DNA of 64,000 bases, taken from Niastella vici (GTDB lineage: Bacteria > Bacteroidota > Bacteroidia > Chitinophagales > Chitinophagaceae). The first letter of the stretch is position 1. Each line of letters starts with the position of its first letter. The stretch spans positions 29,313-93,312 of the forward strand of contig NZ_LVYD01000065.1 in the NCBI RefSeq assembly GCF_002077945.1, in the 5' to 3' direction. The translations under genes and the position numbers were made by a program. Below the pieces are notes generated by a model that saw only the letters and a program-made list of their open reading frames with translations, was not told the origin of the DNA and did not search any database. This document shows positions 34,366 through 42,565 of this stretch, piece by piece.

Positions 34366-36279
34366 ATGAAATCTGATAGTGACCATATTATACCTGGAGA
34401 TTCTTTCCCTTTGGAACCAGGTGCTAGTCCTGACCTGGAGAAATTGCGTTCGTACACCCAGGTTAAGCTGCAACTGGCAGACCTGCTACGCAATATACGG
34501 CTGGCATTGAAAGTGCTGGGGCGTGAACATGCTGAAAATGAGTGTGAGGAACTCACAGTGAAACTGGCAGAAGATCGCTTCACATTAGCTGTGCTTGGCC
34601 AGTTTAAACGAGGTAAAAGTTCGCTGATGAACGCTATAATAAGCCGCGAAATACTGCCCACAGGTGTATTACCACTTACTTCGGCCATTACCATTCTCAA
34701 ATACGGGCCTGCAGAACGACTCATTGTGAACCGACCCAACCAGCTATTCCCGGCTGAAGCACCGGTAATTGAACTGCCAGATTACGTAACTGAAAAAGGC
34801 AATCCCAATAATGAGAAGAAGATCGATAATGTCCACCTTGAATTGCCTGTGCCTTTTCTGCGCTATGGAATTGAATTTGTGGATACGCCGGGTGTGGGAT
34901 CGGCCATCCTGGCTAACACAGCTACCACTTACAATTTTTTACCCGAGTGCGATGCGGTTCTTTTTGTAACCGGGGCTGATATGCCCATGACAAGCGTAGA
35001 ACTGGAATTTCTTCAAAAAATTAAGGAATACGTAGACCGGATTTTTTTTATAATTAACAAAATTGATCTTGTAACAGAAGTTGAGCGGGATGAAGTCATC
35101 CGATTTGTAACGCAAACAATCAGCAGGGAAACGGAAAGCGATATGATAAAGATTTTCCCGGTTTCTTCAAAACTGGCCCTGGAGGCCGGCACCTCCGGCA
35201 ATGCAGATGTTTATGAAAAAAGCGGGCTTAAGGAATTGGAAGATGCGCTGGCCGCATTTTTGACACAGGAAAAATCAACTGTTTTCCTGGCTGCCATAGC
35301 CCAGAAAACCCTGAGAGTACTGGATAATGAACGGCAGCAAAATATTTTCACCGAAGCGTATTTGCAGGAAAGGATTGTTAGCATTGCGAAAGAGAAAAAG
35401 CTAAATATTCACTTCAATCCCCATAAAGCTGTACCCACTTTAGCCAACGAGGAAGCTAAATTGGAATCCTTGTACAATTTGATATTAAGCAAAAAAATTG
35501 AGGAAGCAAACCTTCCGCCTGCGTTGCCTGCATCTGCAAAGGAAAATAAACAGGGAAAATTATTTGCTGGCGCGAACCAAGGTGCTTCGATCGACACTAC
35601 CGGAAACATCAATGTAAAAGCCGATTTGCAAACCAGGAGTTGCCCGGTTTGCCAACACCTTATAGAGCGCGCTTCTGATTTTTTTGCACACTGGCAATAC
35701 GAGCTTGTCATAAATGAACAGGCGCAAATGAAGTTTGCTACAGAACTGGGTTTTTGCCCGCTTCATACCTGGCAGTTGCTGGCTGTTTCCTCGCCCCAGG
35801 GCGCTTCGGTGGGATATGCCAGGCTCTCCGAACAGGTTGCACGAAAGTTGCAGTCCGCCAAACACCTGCATGAAAAGGGCGATTTGCTAAAAGCCCTTGT
35901 AAACAACTCCCGCAGTTGCCAGGTTTGTAAGATGCTTCAGCAGTCAGAGGAAAAATACATTCAACAACTGGCAGCAGCTATCGGGGATGCCGGCGCCCGG
36001 CAGCAATACCTCAATTCCGAGGGAGCATGTCTCTGGCATTTAGGCATGCTCATCGATGCATCTTCTTCCCTCGAAATCGGGGAATGGCTTATTTCCCATG
36101 CCGTTTTACATTTTGAACACGATGCAGAAGATATGCGCAGTTATGTTTTGAAACGGGATGCGCTGCGCCGATACCTGCAAAACACCAATGAACAGGACGC
36201 CTACCGGCGCACTATTGTACGCATCGTTGGAGAGAGAAGTGTATGTATGCCCTGGGCAGAGGATGGAGAGATACGTTAA
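34366..36279 (+). CDS. Dynamin-like GTPase 2 with a duplicated Cys/His C-terminal module
   Basis: The 637-residue protein has a GTPase domain like the first dynamin: G1 GQFKRGKSSLMNAI (about 78-91), G3 DTPGVGS (173-179), G4 INKIDLV (230-236). Its C-terminal part is different. Residues about 425-560 hold two related units, CPVC followed by GFCPLHTW and CQVC followed by GACLWHLG, which look like two metal-binding modules of a DUF6062-like kind. I do not know this fusion from other dynamins. It starts 6 bases after the second MutS-like gene and closes the riboswitch 3 operon. Membrane binding and a metal or redox role are inferred. Confidence 0.78.
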   Translation: MKSDSDHIIPGDSFPLEPGASPDLEKLRSYTQVKLQLADLLRNIRLALKVLGREHAENECEELTVKLAEDRFTLAVLGQFKRGKSSLMNAIISREILPTGVLPLTSAITILKYGPAERLIVNRPNQLFPAEAPVIELPDYVTEKGNPNNEKKIDNVHLELPVPFLRYGIEFVDTPGVGSAILANTATTYNFLPECDAVLFVTGADMPMTSVELEFLQKIKEYVDRIFFIINKIDLVTEVERDEVIRFVTQTISRETESDMIKIFPVSSKLALEAGTSGNADVYEKSGLKELEDALAAFLTQEKSTVFLAAIAQKTLRVLDNERQQNIFTEAYLQERIVSIAKEKKLNIHFNPHKAVPTLANEEAKLESLYNLILSKKIEEANLPPALPASAKENKQGKLFAGANQGASIDTTGNINVKADLQTRSCPVCQHLIERASDFFAHWQYELVINEQAQMKFATELGFCPLHTWQLLAVSSPQGASVGYARLSEQVARKLQSAKHLHEKGDLLKALVNNSRSCQVCKMLQQSEEKYIQQLAAAIGDAGARQQYLNSEGACLWHLGMLIDASSSLEIGEWLISHAVLHFEHDAEDMRSYVLKRDALRRYLQNTNEQDAYRRTIVRIVGERSVCMPWAEDGEIR

Positions 36280-36324
36280 AACTTTACCTGGCTTTCTTGC
36301 AGTGTTATTAATGCTTACAGGGCT

Positions 36325-36352
36325 AATATTCGAAATTTCTTCAATATTCGAA
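36325..36352 (+). promoter_or_regulatory. Repeated AATATTCGAA sites before response regulator 1
   Basis: The palindrome-containing AATATTCGAA occurs at 36325-36334 and 36343-36352, 18 bases apart, ending 14 bases before the start codon. A related pair lies before the paralogue at 37261. Two sites at close to two helical turns suit binding of an OmpR-type dimer, so autoregulation is likely. Confidence 0.45.
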
Positions 36353-36366
36353 TTTAATTTCATCCT

Positions 36367-37041
36367 ATGAAAATTCTGATTATTGAAGATGAAGAGGAAC
36401 TTGCCAAAAGCATTATGGCATACCTGAAGGATGAAAATTGCCTGTGCGAATTTGCATTCAATCTTAAGAATGCTTTGGAAAAAATAGATCAGTACTCCTA
36501 TGATTGCATCCTCCTAGATATCATGCTTCCCGGCGGTGACGGATTAAAATTGCTGGAAGAGTTGAAGCGCCAACATAAAGAGGAATGGGTTATCATTATT
36601 TCTGCCAAAGACTCAGTAGAAGATACAATAAAAGGGCTGAATATCGGTGCCAATGATTACCTGCCAAAACCCTTTCACCTGGCAGAACTTTCAGCAAGGA
36701 TTTATTCGGTAATACGCAGAAAACAATTTGGGAATACCAACAAAGCATTATTGAATGAATTGGAAATTGACCTGCTTACAAAGAAAGTAACTGTTAATGA
36801 CGAGCCTGTGCCATTAACCAAAACAGAATTTGACCTGCTGCTGTTTTTTGTTGGCAATAAAAACAGGGTGATTTCCAAAAGTATACTGGCAGAACATCTT
36901 TTTGGGGATATGTGGGATATGCTCAATAATGACGATTTTGTCTACGAACGCATTAAAAACCTGAAAAGAAAACTGGCGGATGCAGGTTGTAAAGATTATA
37001 TTAAAACAGCTTATGGCATAGGCTACAAGTGGGCGTCATGA
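36367..37041 (+). CDS. OmpR-family response regulator 1
   Basis: The 224-residue protein has a receiver domain (IIEDEEELAKS acidic pair, CILLDIMLPGGDG with the phospho-acceptor Asp at about 52, IIISAKDS, and LPKPFH with the conserved Lys) and a winged-helix DNA-binding domain (PLTKTEFDLLLFFVGNKNRVISKSILAEHL, ending AYGIGYKW). It has no adjacent kinase of its own; the kinase follows the second regulator. It is strongly similar to that second regulator along its whole length, so the two arose by duplication. Confidence 0.9.
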   Translation: MKILIIEDEEELAKSIMAYLKDENCLCEFAFNLKNALEKIDQYSYDCILLDIMLPGGDGLKLLEELKRQHKEEWVIIISAKDSVEDTIKGLNIGANDYLPKPFHLAELSARIYSVIRRKQFGNTNKALLNELEIDLLTKKVTVNDEPVPLTKTEFDLLLFFVGNKNRVISKSILAEHLFGDMWDMLNNDDFVYERIKNLKRKLADAGCKDYIKTAYGIGYKWAS

Positions 37042-37042
37042 A

Positions 37043-37230
37043 AAAGCTCATCACAAGCGAAATAAACTGCGTATAGAAATTATTAATGAGGTAAATCCTA
37101 ATATATTATTTCTGCAGGAGCTGAAATTTTTAATGCATGCAAAGACGTATCATGCGTCCGATCATTATCCCATTGTTGTTGGTATTCGTCTAAAACCTGT
37201 TTATATGGCTATAAGTCCCAAATTCGAAAT
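37043..37230 (+). pseudogene. Endonuclease/exonuclease/phosphatase remnant
   Basis: In one frame, starting just after the regulator's stop, one can read KRNKLRIEIINEVNPNILFLQE, which looks like the N-terminal active-site region of EEP-family enzymes (NPDIICLQE). A few codons later it reads YHASDHYPIVVGI, the C-terminal SDHxPI motif of the same family. The 200 or so residues normally between them are missing. This is a large internal deletion. There is no usable start codon. Confidence 0.5.
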
Positions 37231-37246
37231 TTATTCAAATTTTGAA
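37220..37246 (+). promoter_or_regulatory. Repeated AAATTCGAA-like sites before response regulator 2
   Basis: AAATTCGAA at 37220-37228 and AAATTTTGAA at 37237-37246 are spaced like the pair before regulator 1 and stand at the same distance from the start codon. They may be a shared operator or simply part of the duplicated segment. Confidence 0.4.
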
Positions 37247-37260
37247 TTTAATTTCAGCCC

Positions 37261-37935
37261 ATGAAAATCCTCATCATAGAAGATGAAAGGGAACTGGCCC
37301 AAAGCATTGCCACCTATCTCACCGATGAAAATTACCGGTGTGAAATGGCAGCTACTTATGATGACGCCATCTCAAAAATTGATATTTATTCCTATGATTG
37401 TATACTGCTTGACCTGATGCTACCGGGCGGGGACGGCTTAAAGGTACTGGAAGAGCTTAAAAGGCTACAAAAACAGGACGGGGTGATTATTATTTCTGCA
37501 AAAGATTCATTGGAAGATAAAATAGCTGGTTTACATACAGGAGCAGATGATTACCTGGCAAAGCCTTTTCATTTATCCGAACTGGGGGCCAGAATATATT
37601 CTGTGATCAGGCGAAAACAATTTGGTAACAGCAACATCCTGCAGGTAAATGAACTAAAAATTGACATACCGGCCAAAAAGGTGATGGTATCAGATAAACC
37701 GGTAACCCTTACCAAAAAAGAATTTGACCTGCTTGTTTTCCTGATTGGCAATAAAAACCGGGTTATTTCCAAAGCCGCTCTGGCCGAACACCTTTCAGGA
37801 GATATGGCTGATATGCTGGACAACCATGATTTTGTATATGCCCATATCAAGAATCTCAAAAAAAAGCTTTCCGAAGCAGGTTGTACAGATTATATTAAAA
37901 CAGCCTATGGCATGGGCTATAAATGGGAACAATGA
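37261..37935 (+). CDS. OmpR-family response regulator 2
   Basis: The 224-residue protein has the same domains as regulator 1: IIEDERELAQS, CILLDLMLPGGDG (Asp about 52), IIISAKDS, LAKPFH, then the winged helix TLTKKEFDLLVFLIGNKNRVISKAALAEHL and AYGMGYKW. It overlaps the kinase gene by 4 bases (ATGA), so this one is the cognate partner. Several DNA-contacting and surface residues differ between the two, so their targets could have diverged. Confidence 0.9.
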   Translation: MKILIIEDERELAQSIATYLTDENYRCEMAATYDDAISKIDIYSYDCILLDLMLPGGDGLKVLEELKRLQKQDGVIIISAKDSLEDKIAGLHTGADDYLAKPFHLSELGARIYSVIRRKQFGNSNILQVNELKIDIPAKKVMVSDKPVTLTKKEFDLLVFLIGNKNRVISKAALAEHLSGDMADMLDNHDFVYAHIKNLKKKLSEAGCTDYIKTAYGMGYKWEQ

Positions 37936-39200
37936 AACGTCTTTTAAATAAAACGCTTTTATACTATACCGTCTTTGCCACTATCATATTGCTGCTGAGT
38001 ATTCCATTTTTATACTGGATGATGGAGAAGCTTTACACTGACGATGTGGATGAGGCCATCCTGCTGCGCAAAAAAGAATTTGTAACAAACAACCTTCGCT
38101 CTTTACGCATTAATGATATACCTGTATGGAATAAATTCAACCGCGATATTCGCATATTACCCGATACGGTTCTCTCAAAACCAAAAGACTCGATTATTCA
38201 GGAAATATTCTTCGATGAAATGGTACCTGAATGGGAACCTTACAGAGTTTTATATACCAAAGTGCAAATAGAGAATCAACCTTATATCTTGATGATTCAA
38301 CTGAACCTGGTAGAATCTGAAGACCTGATAAAAACCATTATACGCCTCTATCTGGGCATATTATTCTCATTGCTACTGGTTATTTTCTTTATTACCCGGT
38401 TTATATCAAATCGTCTCTGGAAACCATTTTATGACACGTTGGAAAAAGTAAAGCAATTCAATCTTGAGCAGCACAACCAGCCACAATTTACTGTTACTAA
38501 AATAAAAGAGTTTGACCAGCTAAACGCAAGCCTTGATAAATTGATCCGGAGCAATTTGCGGTCATACACATCACAAAAAAAATTTACGCAAAATGCGGCA
38601 CATGAGCTGCAGACTCCACTGGCGGTGTTTCAATCGAAACTGGATTTATTGTTGCAGGATAAATCACTTACACAAGCCCAATCAGTGATTCTTCAATCAT
38701 TGTACGAGGCTGCTTCAAGACTATCCCGTATCAATAAAAATCTTTTGTTACTAGCAAAAATTGAGAACAACCAATTTACCGAAGTAAGCTCTTTCCGGCT
38801 GAATGAGCTGATTGAACAGTCAGTTCCCTATTTCACCGAACAGGCCACTCCAAAAGAATTGGTCATTGAACAGTCTATCCAGTCTGATATTGCCCTGCAA
38901 GCCAACCAGGGTCTGGCTGAAATAATGTTGAATAACCTGCTGTTAAATGCCATCAGGCACAATATAGAAAAGGGTATTATTGAAATCAGGGTGCAGGATA
39001 GGATGTTGGAAGTCTCTAATACGGGAGGTTCCCATGCCCTGGACGCCGGCGGTTTGTTTAAACGGTTTGGAAATAGCCAAACCGATGCACATAACAGTGG
39101 TTTGGGGCTTGCCATTGTAAAAGAGATCTGCGACCGGTACGGATGGGTTGTGCATTACCGGTTTGTTTTGGATCGGCATGTATTTTCCGTGAAATTCTGA
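37932..39200 (+). CDS. Sensor histidine kinase
   Basis: I choose ATG 37932, which overlaps the regulator's stop; ATG 37923 is an in-frame alternative. The 422-residue kinase has TM1 (LLYYTVFATIILLLSIPFLYW), a periplasmic domain of about 110 residues, TM2 (LYLGILFSLLLVIFFITRFI), the H box NAAHELQTPLAVFQSKLDLLL, the N box MLNNLLLNAIRHN and the G box SGLGLAIVKEICDRYG. No metal-binding motif is visible in the sensor domain. By position it may control the efflux cluster that follows at 40.3 kb. Confidence 0.9.
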   Translation: MKRLLNKTLLYYTVFATIILLLSIPFLYWMMEKLYTDDVDEAILLRKKEFVTNNLRSLRINDIPVWNKFNRDIRILPDTVLSKPKDSIIQEIFFDEMVPEWEPYRVLYTKVQIENQPYILMIQLNLVESEDLIKTIIRLYLGILFSLLLVIFFITRFISNRLWKPFYDTLEKVKQFNLEQHNQPQFTVTKIKEFDQLNASLDKLIRSNLRSYTSQKKFTQNAAHELQTPLAVFQSKLDLLLQDKSLTQAQSVILQSLYEAASRLSRINKNLLLLAKIENNQFTEVSSFRLNELIEQSVPYFTEQATPKELVIEQSIQSDIALQANQGLAEIMLNNLLLNAIRHNIEKGIIEIRVQDRMLEVSNTGGSHALDAGGLFKRFGNSQTDAHNSGLGLAIVKEICDRYGWVVHYRFVLDRHVFSVKF

Positions 39201-39258
39201 AATTCAAAAAATATTCTAAATCGGATAACACCTTTGTCGGGCACCAATAATTATTGCT

Positions 39259-40302
39259 ATGGGCAAACTTAAAGAGGTTTCAGCCTTTACCCTCTTCCTC
39301 ATATTCTGTTTTTTTATCATTTCATGTGCCACGAATCAGGGTAAGTCAAAAACTGCTGAAAGCAGTACCATGCTCCCCGCCGTTAAAGCACTTACACTTA
39401 AAACAACTATTGGCCTTCCGAAGGTAAAAGGTGGTTTTGATTTAATGGCCACAGATGTAAAGGGACAACGGTTGTTTTTATCGGCAGAAGACAACCATAG
39501 CCTGGAAGTAATCGATTTAAAAGCAGGGAAACCGTTGCAGAGTATCCCCGGTTTCAATGAGCCTAAATGGGTTGTATATCGCCCGGAGTCAAACAGAATT
39601 TATGTTTCTACAGGTGGCGATGGGAAGGTTACAGTATTGGACGGCGCATCATATAAACCGGTAAAATCATTTTCATTTAAAGAGAAATGCAATAACCTCA
39701 GATATGATACTGCTACCCGCCAATTATTTGTAGGAGTAGGTAACACATTTGGTTCAATAGGGATTATAGATGTTACAAAAGATAAAATTGAAACCGAAAT
39801 CTCCTTATCTGATTTTCCAAAGCAGTTTGAACTAGATGAAAAATTAATTTATGTAAATATTCCTTCCAAAAATTGTATAGATGTGGTGGATCGAAAGGTG
39901 GGAAAAGTTGTTGCTTCCTGGCCGGTAACGCAATCAAACCAGAATGTTCCCATGGCTTTTGACCAAATACATAAACGCCTTTTTATTGCCTGTGAACCGG
40001 GTAAGTTTATTGTGTATGCTGTTGAAACCGGAAAACCGCTAACAGATTTTACAATAAATAAAAACGCCGATGGTATTTACTATGATGCCAAGCGGTCACT
40101 CATATATGTTTCCTGTGCAGAAGGATATATTGATGTTATCAAACAAAAGGATGCAGATCATTATGAGATGATTGATAAAATGACAACAGCAAAAGGGGCA
40201 GGCACATCGCTGTATTCGCCTATGCTAGATCAATTATTTCTTGCCGTACCAGAGTCAGAAAACCAACCGGCGCAGTTACGCGTGTATGAACCCAACAAAT
40301 GA
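39259..40302 (+). CDS. Beta-propeller (YncE/YVTN-like) lipoprotein
   Basis: The 347-residue product has a lipoprotein signal (CFFIISCATNQ, Cys23) and repeated blade-like segments: GQRLFLSAEDNHSLEVIDLKAGK, NRIYVSTGGDGKVTVLDGASYKPVKSF, RQLFVGVGNTFGSIGIIDVTKDKI, and so on. This suggests a seven-bladed propeller in the periplasm. Related proteins sit near metal and redox genes, but no activity is established. It lies 22 bases before the TolC start, so it may be co-transcribed with the pump. Confidence 0.72.
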   Translation: MGKLKEVSAFTLFLIFCFFIISCATNQGKSKTAESSTMLPAVKALTLKTTIGLPKVKGGFDLMATDVKGQRLFLSAEDNHSLEVIDLKAGKPLQSIPGFNEPKWVVYRPESNRIYVSTGGDGKVTVLDGASYKPVKSFSFKEKCNNLRYDTATRQLFVGVGNTFGSIGIIDVTKDKIETEISLSDFPKQFELDEKLIYVNIPSKNCIDVVDRKVGKVVASWPVTQSNQNVPMAFDQIHKRLFIACEPGKFIVYAVETGKPLTDFTINKNADGIYYDAKRSLIYVSCAEGYIDVIKQKDADHYEMIDKMTTAKGAGTSLYSPMLDQLFLAVPESENQPAQLRVYEPNK

Positions 40303-40326
40303 AATTTTTAAAAATAATTGTAGTTG

Positions 40327-41610
40327 ATGGTTAACAGGTCAATCCTTATTTTATTGCTGGTATGCTGTTCATCCATGCTATCTGCACAATATGCTTTGGA
40401 GGATTATATTCAAACAGCAAAAGATAATAGCCCCCTCCTAAAAAGTAATAAAAATCAAAGTGAAGCTACTCGGATTGAAATAGAAAGGTTAAAGGCTGTA
40501 TACACTAAACCACAGGTTGGCCTTACAGCTAACTATTTACTGGCGCCCGTATTATCGCAGGATAACGGGAAAACCACTTTAGAATTAAACCCGACTAATC
40601 CGGAAAAGTATTTTGGCTATGATGTTTCGACTAACAATGGTGGGTTGTATCAGGGTGTAGTTGGTATCAGCCAGCCATTATTTAACCAGTCAAAATTTAA
40701 AGTAGTTGCAGATGAAGCCATTATTGGTACACAAGTAAATGAAAATAATATCCGTCTTACCAGTCATGAGATTGAAAAAATTGTTACCGACCAATATATT
40801 TTTTGCCTCCAGGATAACAGGCAAATTGAATTTTATAATAGATATATTGCTTTATTACAGGAACAAAAAGAGCTGGTAACAAAGCTGATAAATGCCAGTT
40901 TGCTTAAATTATCTGATCTCAGTTTATTGAATATTGAATTACAGATCCAGGTCATTAACTTAAATACGGCACAGACATCCTATCGTAAAAATTTGTTAGG
41001 CCTTAATATACTTAGCGGTATTAACGATACCAGCTATCATTTGTTGAATAATATTGATCTGCAACTTAAGCCTGATGAAGGAAACTCGGCATTTACGCAG
41101 CAATTTAGTTTAGACAGCGCCTTACTTATTGCACACCAAAATGTTTTTGAACTCCGGTATAAACCCCAGGTAAATGCTTTTGCCAATGCCGGGCTGACGG
41201 CAGTAAATATTTCTACTCTGTATCGCCGCTTTGGAGTAAACGCCGGGTTCGGGCTTACGTGGAATTTATTTGATGGCAGGCAAAAAGAGCTAACCCGCAG
41301 CCGTACTAAGGTATTGCTTAAATCATCGGGGGCATACAAGGAAAATTTTATTACTCAAAACACTGTTCGCAAAAACAGCATTTTAATTGAGTTGAAGGCG
41401 ATACGGGAACGGACCAGCCTTACAGATAGTCAGTTGCGGGAATATGATAAGTTATTGGAAAACTATAAACAGCAATTATCAAAAGGACAAATATCCGTAA
41501 TTGATTATTTGAATACCGTTAAAAATGCCATGGCCCTGCAAAAGGAATATATCCTTATGCAGGCAAATCAACAGCTATTAATCAATGCTTATAATTACTG
41601 GAACTGGTAA
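40327..41610 (+). CDS. TolC-family outer-membrane efflux protein
   Basis: I choose ATG 40327 rather than the TTG just before it. The 427-residue product has a signal peptide ending near SSMLSAQ and two long helical repeats (DNSPLLKSNKNQSEATRIEIERLKA, and ELKAIRERTSLTDSQLREYDKLLENYKQQLSKGQISVIDYL). It should be the outer-membrane channel of the pump that follows. Length is normal. Confidence 0.85.
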   Translation: MVNRSILILLLVCCSSMLSAQYALEDYIQTAKDNSPLLKSNKNQSEATRIEIERLKAVYTKPQVGLTANYLLAPVLSQDNGKTTLELNPTNPEKYFGYDVSTNNGGLYQGVVGISQPLFNQSKFKVVADEAIIGTQVNENNIRLTSHEIEKIVTDQYIFCLQDNRQIEFYNRYIALLQEQKELVTKLINASLLKLSDLSLLNIELQIQVINLNTAQTSYRKNLLGLNILSGINDTSYHLLNNIDLQLKPDEGNSAFTQQFSLDSALLIAHQNVFELRYKPQVNAFANAGLTAVNISTLYRRFGVNAGFGLTWNLFDGRQKELTRSRTKVLLKSSGAYKENFITQNTVRKNSILIELKAIRERTSLTDSQLREYDKLLENYKQQLSKGQISVIDYLNTVKNAMALQKEYILMQANQQLLINAYNYWNW

Positions 41611-41627
41611 TTAAATAATTATTTCAG

Positions 41628-42557
41628 ATGAGCAAGCATCCATACAAAAATCTTTCTTTATTCTCTTTTGTGATTTTATACCTTATGTCCTGTCACCATG
41701 GAGATCAAAATGCAGACCCGGAAATAAAGCCGGTTGCCCAGGTTAAAGTAACAACCCTGCAAAACAAAAACATGGAGCAGCAGGTGACGCTTACGGCAAC
41801 CTCCGTTTACCTGCAGCGTAGCCAAGTAAATGCTCCCGTTGCAGGCTTTATTTCCCGTGTCAATATAAAATATGGAGATGCAGTAAATCAGGGACAGGTT
41901 TTATACGAGTTAGAAACAAAGGAAAGGAATGCGTTGGGCAATAACGCAGTTGGTGAAGACAGCAACGTAAAAGATTTTGGTAAAATAACTATCAAAGCGC
42001 CTGCCGGCGGTATTGTTACTACGATTGACCGGCAACAGACGGGTGAATTTATTATGGAGGGTAACCCGCTGTGTACTATTACACAAAATGGCAACCTGGC
42101 TTTTCAACTGAATGTACCTTATGAATATCATTCGCTGGTACAGGGAAATAATCTTTGTTCCATTGTATTGCCTGATAGATCGCAGCTCCGTGCACATATT
42201 GTTAAACCTTTAAGTTCACTCAACACGTCGGCGCAAACCCAAATGTATCTGGTAAAACCGCTACAGAATACTTTTCTTCCCGAAGGGTTGGTGGCAACGG
42301 TTTTATTAACAACCCGCTACAAACCTAATGCACAGGTATTGTCAAAGGAATGTGTATTAAGCGACGAACTAATGAAGAACTTCTGGATAATGAAGCTAAT
42401 CAATGATAGTACGGCTATTAAAACAGATGTGAAAGTGGGCATACGTAATATCAATGAAGTCGAAATTCTATCACCCCGGCTGAATACTTCTGACAGAATA
42501 TTATCGGAAGGCAATTATGGATTAGCAGATACAGCATTGGTAAAAATTATCAAATAG
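41628..42557 (+). CDS. RND periplasmic adaptor lipoprotein
   Basis: The 309-residue product has a lipobox (YLMSCHHG, Cys23) and the adaptor core VTLTATSVYLQRSQVNAPVAGFISRVNIKYGDAVNQGQVLYELETKE, then a very short hairpin and ITIKAPAGGIVTTIDRQQTGEFIMEGNPLCTI. It is on the short side for the family because the coiled hairpin is nearly absent. It should link the pump to the preceding TolC. It starts 17 bases after that gene and ends 8 before the pump. Confidence 0.8.
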   Translation: MSKHPYKNLSLFSFVILYLMSCHHGDQNADPEIKPVAQVKVTTLQNKNMEQQVTLTATSVYLQRSQVNAPVAGFISRVNIKYGDAVNQGQVLYELETKERNALGNNAVGEDSNVKDFGKITIKAPAGGIVTTIDRQQTGEFIMEGNPLCTITQNGNLAFQLNVPYEYHSLVQGNNLCSIVLPDRSQLRAHIVKPLSSLNTSAQTQMYLVKPLQNTFLPEGLVATVLLTTRYKPNAQVLSKECVLSDELMKNFWIMKLINDSTAIKTDVKVGIRNINEVEILSPRLNTSDRILSEGNYGLADTALVKIIK

Positions 42558-42565
42558 AGAATATA

